Source of the DNA: Bacteroides timonensis
GTDB taxonomy: Bacteria > Bacteroidota > Bacteroidia > Bacteroidales > Bacteroidaceae
Direction: 5' to 3'
Assembly: GCF_000513195.1 (NCBI RefSeq)
Contig: NZ_CBVI010000141.1
Span: forward strand, 1 to 64,000
Length of the DNA: 64,000 nucleotides
This document shows, in pieces, positions 61,290 to 64,000 of this stretch (its first letter is position 1; each line of letters starts with the position of its first letter). The position numbers were made by a program, and so were the translations under genes. A model generated the notes under the pieces. It saw only the letters and a list, made by a program, of their open reading frames with translations. It made no database searches and had not been told where the DNA came from.

Positions 61290-61541
61290 ATGCCTATGAA
61301 AAAGGTATGTCCGCGTTGTGGTGCAACCTTTGAGTGTATGCACGATCGGATTTTGTCATGCCATTGCGCTACGGTACGACTGAATGAGCAGCAACGTGCT
61401 TATTTGCAAAAGAATTACCCGGGCTGTTTATGTCATGACTGTCTGACGGCAGTCAAAGAGGGTATCGTTATGGATGTATGTGATGCACCCCTTTGTGATA
61501 AACAGAAGAACAATGATAAAAAAAGTATTGATTGCCAATAG
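61290..61541 (+). CDS. Small cysteine-rich CWC-type protein
   Basis: 83 residues (ATG at 61290 or 61296). Pairs of Cys recur: CPRCGATFEC at residues 6-15, then SCHCATV, GCLCHDC and CDAPLC, consistent with the Cys_rich_CWC domain, probably a zinc or iron-sulfur site. Its function is not known. It is the first gene behind a cobalamin riboswitch, so it may belong to B12 metabolism. It overlaps the biotin carboxylase gene by 29 nt. Confidence 0.82.
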   Translation: MPMKKVCPRCGATFECMHDRILSCHCATVRLNEQQRAYLQKNYPGCLCHDCLTAVKEGIVMDVCDAPLCDKQKNNDKKSIDCQ

Positions 61542-63024
61542 AGGCGAGATTGCTGTACGTGTAATGCGTTCCTGCAAAGAGATGGGAATACGTACAGTAG
61601 CTGTCTATTCGGAAGCGGATCGTGCAGCAAAACACGTCATGTATGCCGATGAAGCCTGTTTGATAGGTCCGGCAGCTTCCAGAGACAGTTATTTGAATAT
61701 AGAGAATATAATTCGTGCTGCCCGGCAGCATGAAGCGGATGCCATCCATCCCGGATATGGTTTCTTATCTGAAAATGCCGACTTTGCCCGTCGTTGCAAA
61801 GAAGAAGGCATTATTTTTATCGGGCCTTCTGCCGAAACAATGGAAGCGATGGGTGATAAAATCTCAGCCCGTAAACACATGATTGCAGCTGGAGTACCGG
61901 TAGTTCCCGGTACGGAACAACCCTTGCAGAGTGCCGGGGAGGCTGTGATGATATGTAATAAGATCGGCTATCCCGTGATGCTGAAAGCCTCTATGGGTGG
62001 TGGTGGAAAAGGTATGCGACTGATACATAGTGAGGATGAAGTGGTTGAGGCTTACAATACCGCCCGTTCGGAGTCTATGTCTGCTTTTGGTGACGATACG
62101 GTATATCTGGAGAAATTTGTGGAGGAACCCCATCATATTGAATTTCAGGTATTGGGTGATAATCATGGCAATGTGATTCATTTATTCGATCGCGAATGTT
62201 CTGTTCAGCGTAGAAATCAAAAGATTGTGGAGGAAAGTCCGTCTCCCTTCCTCACTCCGGAATTACGCAGAGAGATGGGAGAGAAGGCTGTGGCTGCCGC
62301 CAAAGCTGTGAACTATTCGGGTGCAGGTACTATCGAATTTCTGGTGGATAAGCACCGTCATTTCTATTTTCTGGAAATGAACACCCGTTTGCAAGTGGAA
62401 CATCCCATAACCGAAGAAGTGGTGGGTGTGGACTTGGTGAAAGAACAGATCATGATTGCAGCCGGTTATCCGTTGCATCTTAAACAGGAAGATTTGTTTC
62501 AGCGGGGACATGCTATCGAATGTCGTATCTGTGCGGAAGATACAGAGAATAATTTCATGCCGTCTCCGGGAATCATTAAGTTATTGGCTGAACCGAACGG
62601 TATCGGTGTCCGAATCGATAGCTATGTTTACGAAGGGTATGAGATTCCTATCTATTATGATCCCATGATCGGAAAACTGATCGTATGGGCCACCAATCGG
62701 CAGTATGCCATTGAGCGTATGCGCCGTGTGCTGTATGAGTATAAAATTACCGGATTGAAGACCAATCTTACTTATCTGAAGCGCATCATGCACAACCCCG
62801 ATTTCGTAAAGGGAGAATACAACACGCTGTTTATCGAGAAAAACTCGCGTATGTTGCAGCGTCCTAACAGTAATAATGAAGAAATTGAGAATATTGCCAT
62901 GATTGCCGCTTATATAGATTACCTGATGAACCTGGAAGAGAATTCTTCCACGCAGTCGTCTGATGGTCGTCCTATCAGTCGCTGGCGTGAGTTCGGTTTG
63001 CAAAAAGGAGTTTTACGTATCTAA
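61513..63024 (+). CDS. Biotin carboxylase subunit of an acyl-CoA (propionyl-type) carboxylase
   Basis: 503 residues from the ATG at 61513 (MIKKVLIANRGEIAVRVMR); earlier in-frame ATGs overlap the CWC gene further. Domains: pre-ATP-grasp (about 1-110), ATP-grasp with GGGGKGMR and the glycine loop, metal ligands in 'GTIEFLVD...FYFLEMNTRLQVEHP', and a C-terminal extension. The enzyme carboxylates biotin on the carrier encoded 18 bp downstream. With the carboxyltransferase at 63560 it forms a propionyl-CoA or methylmalonyl-CoA biotin system linked to the B12-dependent mutase pathway. Confidence 0.95.
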   Translation: MIKKVLIANRGEIAVRVMRSCKEMGIRTVAVYSEADRAAKHVMYADEACLIGPAASRDSYLNIENIIRAARQHEADAIHPGYGFLSENADFARRCKEEGIIFIGPSAETMEAMGDKISARKHMIAAGVPVVPGTEQPLQSAGEAVMICNKIGYPVMLKASMGGGGKGMRLIHSEDEVVEAYNTARSESMSAFGDDTVYLEKFVEEPHHIEFQVLGDNHGNVIHLFDRECSVQRRNQKIVEESPSPFLTPELRREMGEKAVAAAKAVNYSGAGTIEFLVDKHRHFYFLEMNTRLQVEHPITEEVVGVDLVKEQIMIAAGYPLHLKQEDLFQRGHAIECRICAEDTENNFMPSPGIIKLLAEPNGIGVRIDSYVYEGYEIPIYYDPMIGKLIVWATNRQYAIERMRRVLYEYKITGLKTNLTYLKRIMHNPDFVKGEYNTLFIEKNSRMLQRPNSNNEEIENIAMIAAYIDYLMNLEENSSTQSSDGRPISRWREFGLQKGVLRI

Positions 63025-63041
63025 AGAGGGAGGAAGTAGTT

Positions 63042-63557
63042 ATGGAAATACATATTGGAAACCGCGTTGCCGACGTGACGTTGGTCAGTAAAGAAGATAA
63101 TAAAGTCCGGTTGAATGTTGATGGAAGAATCTACGATGTGGATATTGCCATGGCAGAAAACGGCAGCTGCTCCATCTTACACGACGGAAATTCTTACAAT
63201 ACGGAAGTCATCCGCGGTGAAGGAGGAAAAAGCTATGATGTGAATTTGTTCTATCGCTCTTATCATGTGGATATAGCAGATACCCAGGTGAAATACTTGC
63301 GTATGCGAAAAGGAGGTGAAGAGAGACAGGACGATAAGATTATTGCTCCGATGCCGGGTAAAGTTATGAAGATTCCTGTACAGAAAGGTGACCGTTTGTC
63401 GGCGGGAGATATTGTAGTGGTGCTTGAAGCTATGAAAATGCAAAGCAACTATAAGGTCAATTCGGACTGTGTAGTGAGAGAAATCTTGGTGGCGGAAGGT
63501 GATTCAGTGGGCAGTAACCAGATTTTAATGACATTGGATATTATAAATGAAGAATAA
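63042..63557 (+). CDS. Biotin carboxyl carrier protein
   Basis: 171 residues. An N-terminal beta domain (about 1-95) is followed by a biotinyl domain (about 100-171) with the biotinylation Lys in VLEAMKMQSN and the preceding APMPGKVMKIPVQKGD. It accepts carboxyl-biotin from the upstream subunit and donates to the carboxyltransferase, whose ATG is 3 bp after its stop. The extra N-terminal part makes it longer than the short BCCP of fatty-acid synthesis. Confidence 0.93.
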   Translation: MEIHIGNRVADVTLVSKEDNKVRLNVDGRIYDVDIAMAENGSCSILHDGNSYNTEVIRGEGGKSYDVNLFYRSYHVDIADTQVKYLRMRKGGEERQDDKIIAPMPGKVMKIPVQKGDRLSAGDIVVVLEAMKMQSNYKVNSDCVVREILVAEGDSVGSNQILMTLDIINEE

Positions 63558-63559
63558 GT

Positions 63560-64000
63560 ATGGAAAGGAGAGAAATATATAATCAGTTTGAAGAACTTAA
63601 TAAGCGTGCCTCGCAGGGTGGAGGCATTGATAAGATAGAAAAACAACATGCTGCCGGGCGGATGACCGCACGCGAACGCATAGAAGCCTTGCTGGATAAA
63701 GGGACATTCAATGAGTTGGACAAGTTTGTAAATCACCGTTGCACCAATTTCGGAATGGAGAAAAAACAGATTCCGGGTGATGGCATGGTGACTGGTTACG
63801 GCAAGATTGACGGTCGTCCGGTATTTGTGTACGCCTATGACTTTACGGTGCATGGCGGTTCTTTGAGTGAAACTAATGCAGCGAAAATAGTGAAAGTACA
63901 GCAACTGGCACTCAAAAATGGCGCTCCGGTTATTGCTCTGAATGATTCGGGAGGTGCCCGTATTCAGGAAGGTGTCGGCAGTTTGTCAGGATATGCTTCT
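63560..64000 (+). CDS. Acyl-CoA carboxylase carboxyltransferase (beta) subunit, 5' part only
   Basis: Only 147 codons are visible before the window ends. From the ATG at 63560 the translation reads MERREIYNQFEELNKRAS and shows the crotonase-type carboxyltransferase features: AAGRMTARERIEALLD, a 'GDGMVTGYGKIDGRPVFVYAYDF' strand and VIALNDSGGARIQEGV, where the glycine pair forms the acyl-CoA oxyanion site. It would be the methylmalonyl-CoA/propionyl-CoA type subunit (MmdA/PccB family). It is the third gene of the carboxylase operon. The C-terminus is not in the window. Confidence 0.92.
   Translation, partial: MERREIYNQFEELNKRASQGGGIDKIEKQHAAGRMTARERIEALLDKGTFNELDKFVNHRCTNFGMEKKQIPGDGMVTGYGKIDGRPVFVYAYDFTVHGGSLSETNAAKIVKVQQLALKNGAPVIALNDSGGARIQEGVGSLSGYAS

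Noticed and set aside
1..64000. CRISPR arrays, tRNA or rRNA genes, transposases
   Set aside because: No spacer-repeat pattern, cloverleaf, rRNA stretch or transposase-like frame was seen in the window.

Overview
The window looks like a chromosomal segment of a gut Bacteroides (order Bacteroidales). The evidence is two SusC/SusD polysaccharide utilization loci (PULs), promoters of the TAnnTTTG type instead of -10/-35 boxes, starts that follow AT-rich leaders without clear Shine-Dalgarno sites, and a set of anaerobic metabolism genes (NrfHA, Hcp, NrdDG, a biotin-dependent acyl-CoA carboxylase). The species cannot be fixed from the sequence alone. No rRNA, tRNA, CRISPR array, transposase or prophage was seen.

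Region 1 (1-29207, all minus strand) holds two PULs in tandem. PUL-A (1-14556) reads: periplasmic beta-propeller/AraC membrane regulator, ECF sigma factor, discoidin-type lipoprotein, SusC, SusD, small lipoprotein, GH51 arabinofuranosidase, beta-helix (GH28/GH49-like) enzyme. PUL-B (14712-29207) reads: heparinase II/III-type lyase, propeller/AraC regulator, ECF sigma factor, SusC, SusD, BIG2 lipoprotein, alginate-lyase-superfamily (PL38-like) enzyme. The regulator plus sigma pair is duplicated, and neither copy has a kinase or an anti-sigma gene beside it. A 22-nt leader element and a related signal-peptide start are shared by the first genes of the two operons although those genes are unrelated. 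The genes predict one locus for arabinose-containing glycans and one for a uronate-containing polysaccharide.

Region 2 (29208-38266) is a nitrite/nitrosative-stress block: nrfH-nrfA-resB-ccsA-porin on the plus strand, then two Crp/Fnr-family regulators on the minus strand, then hcp on the plus strand behind two 73-bp near-identical tandem repeats. Crp/Fnr-like dyads lie upstream of nrfH and in the leader of the second regulator.

Region 3 (38267-53500) holds a two-gene ABC transporter of the siderophore type, a TetR-type regulator, a small Cys-rich membrane protein and a seven-gene operon (porin, imelysin-type lipoprotein, di-haem oxidoreductase, second porin, mono-haem lipoprotein, RidA/chorismatase-like protein, fused ResB-CcsA haem-c assembly protein), followed on the other strand by a flavodoxin. 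Four promoters here (TetR gene, small membrane protein, porin operon, flavodoxin) share a GGGTATTKC box placed exactly 32 nt upstream of a TTTGC -7 motif. I read them as one regulon of extracytoplasmic redox and iron handling; this is the strongest candidate for an undescribed system.

Region 4 (53503-64000) holds a RelB/ParE-like toxin-antitoxin pair, an MFS exporter, an orphan PAS/GAF histidine kinase, nrdD-nrdG behind a minus-strand cobalamin riboswitch, and, divergently, a second cobalamin riboswitch in front of a CWC-type Cys-rich protein and biotin carboxylase, biotin carrier and carboxyltransferase genes; the last is cut by the window edge.
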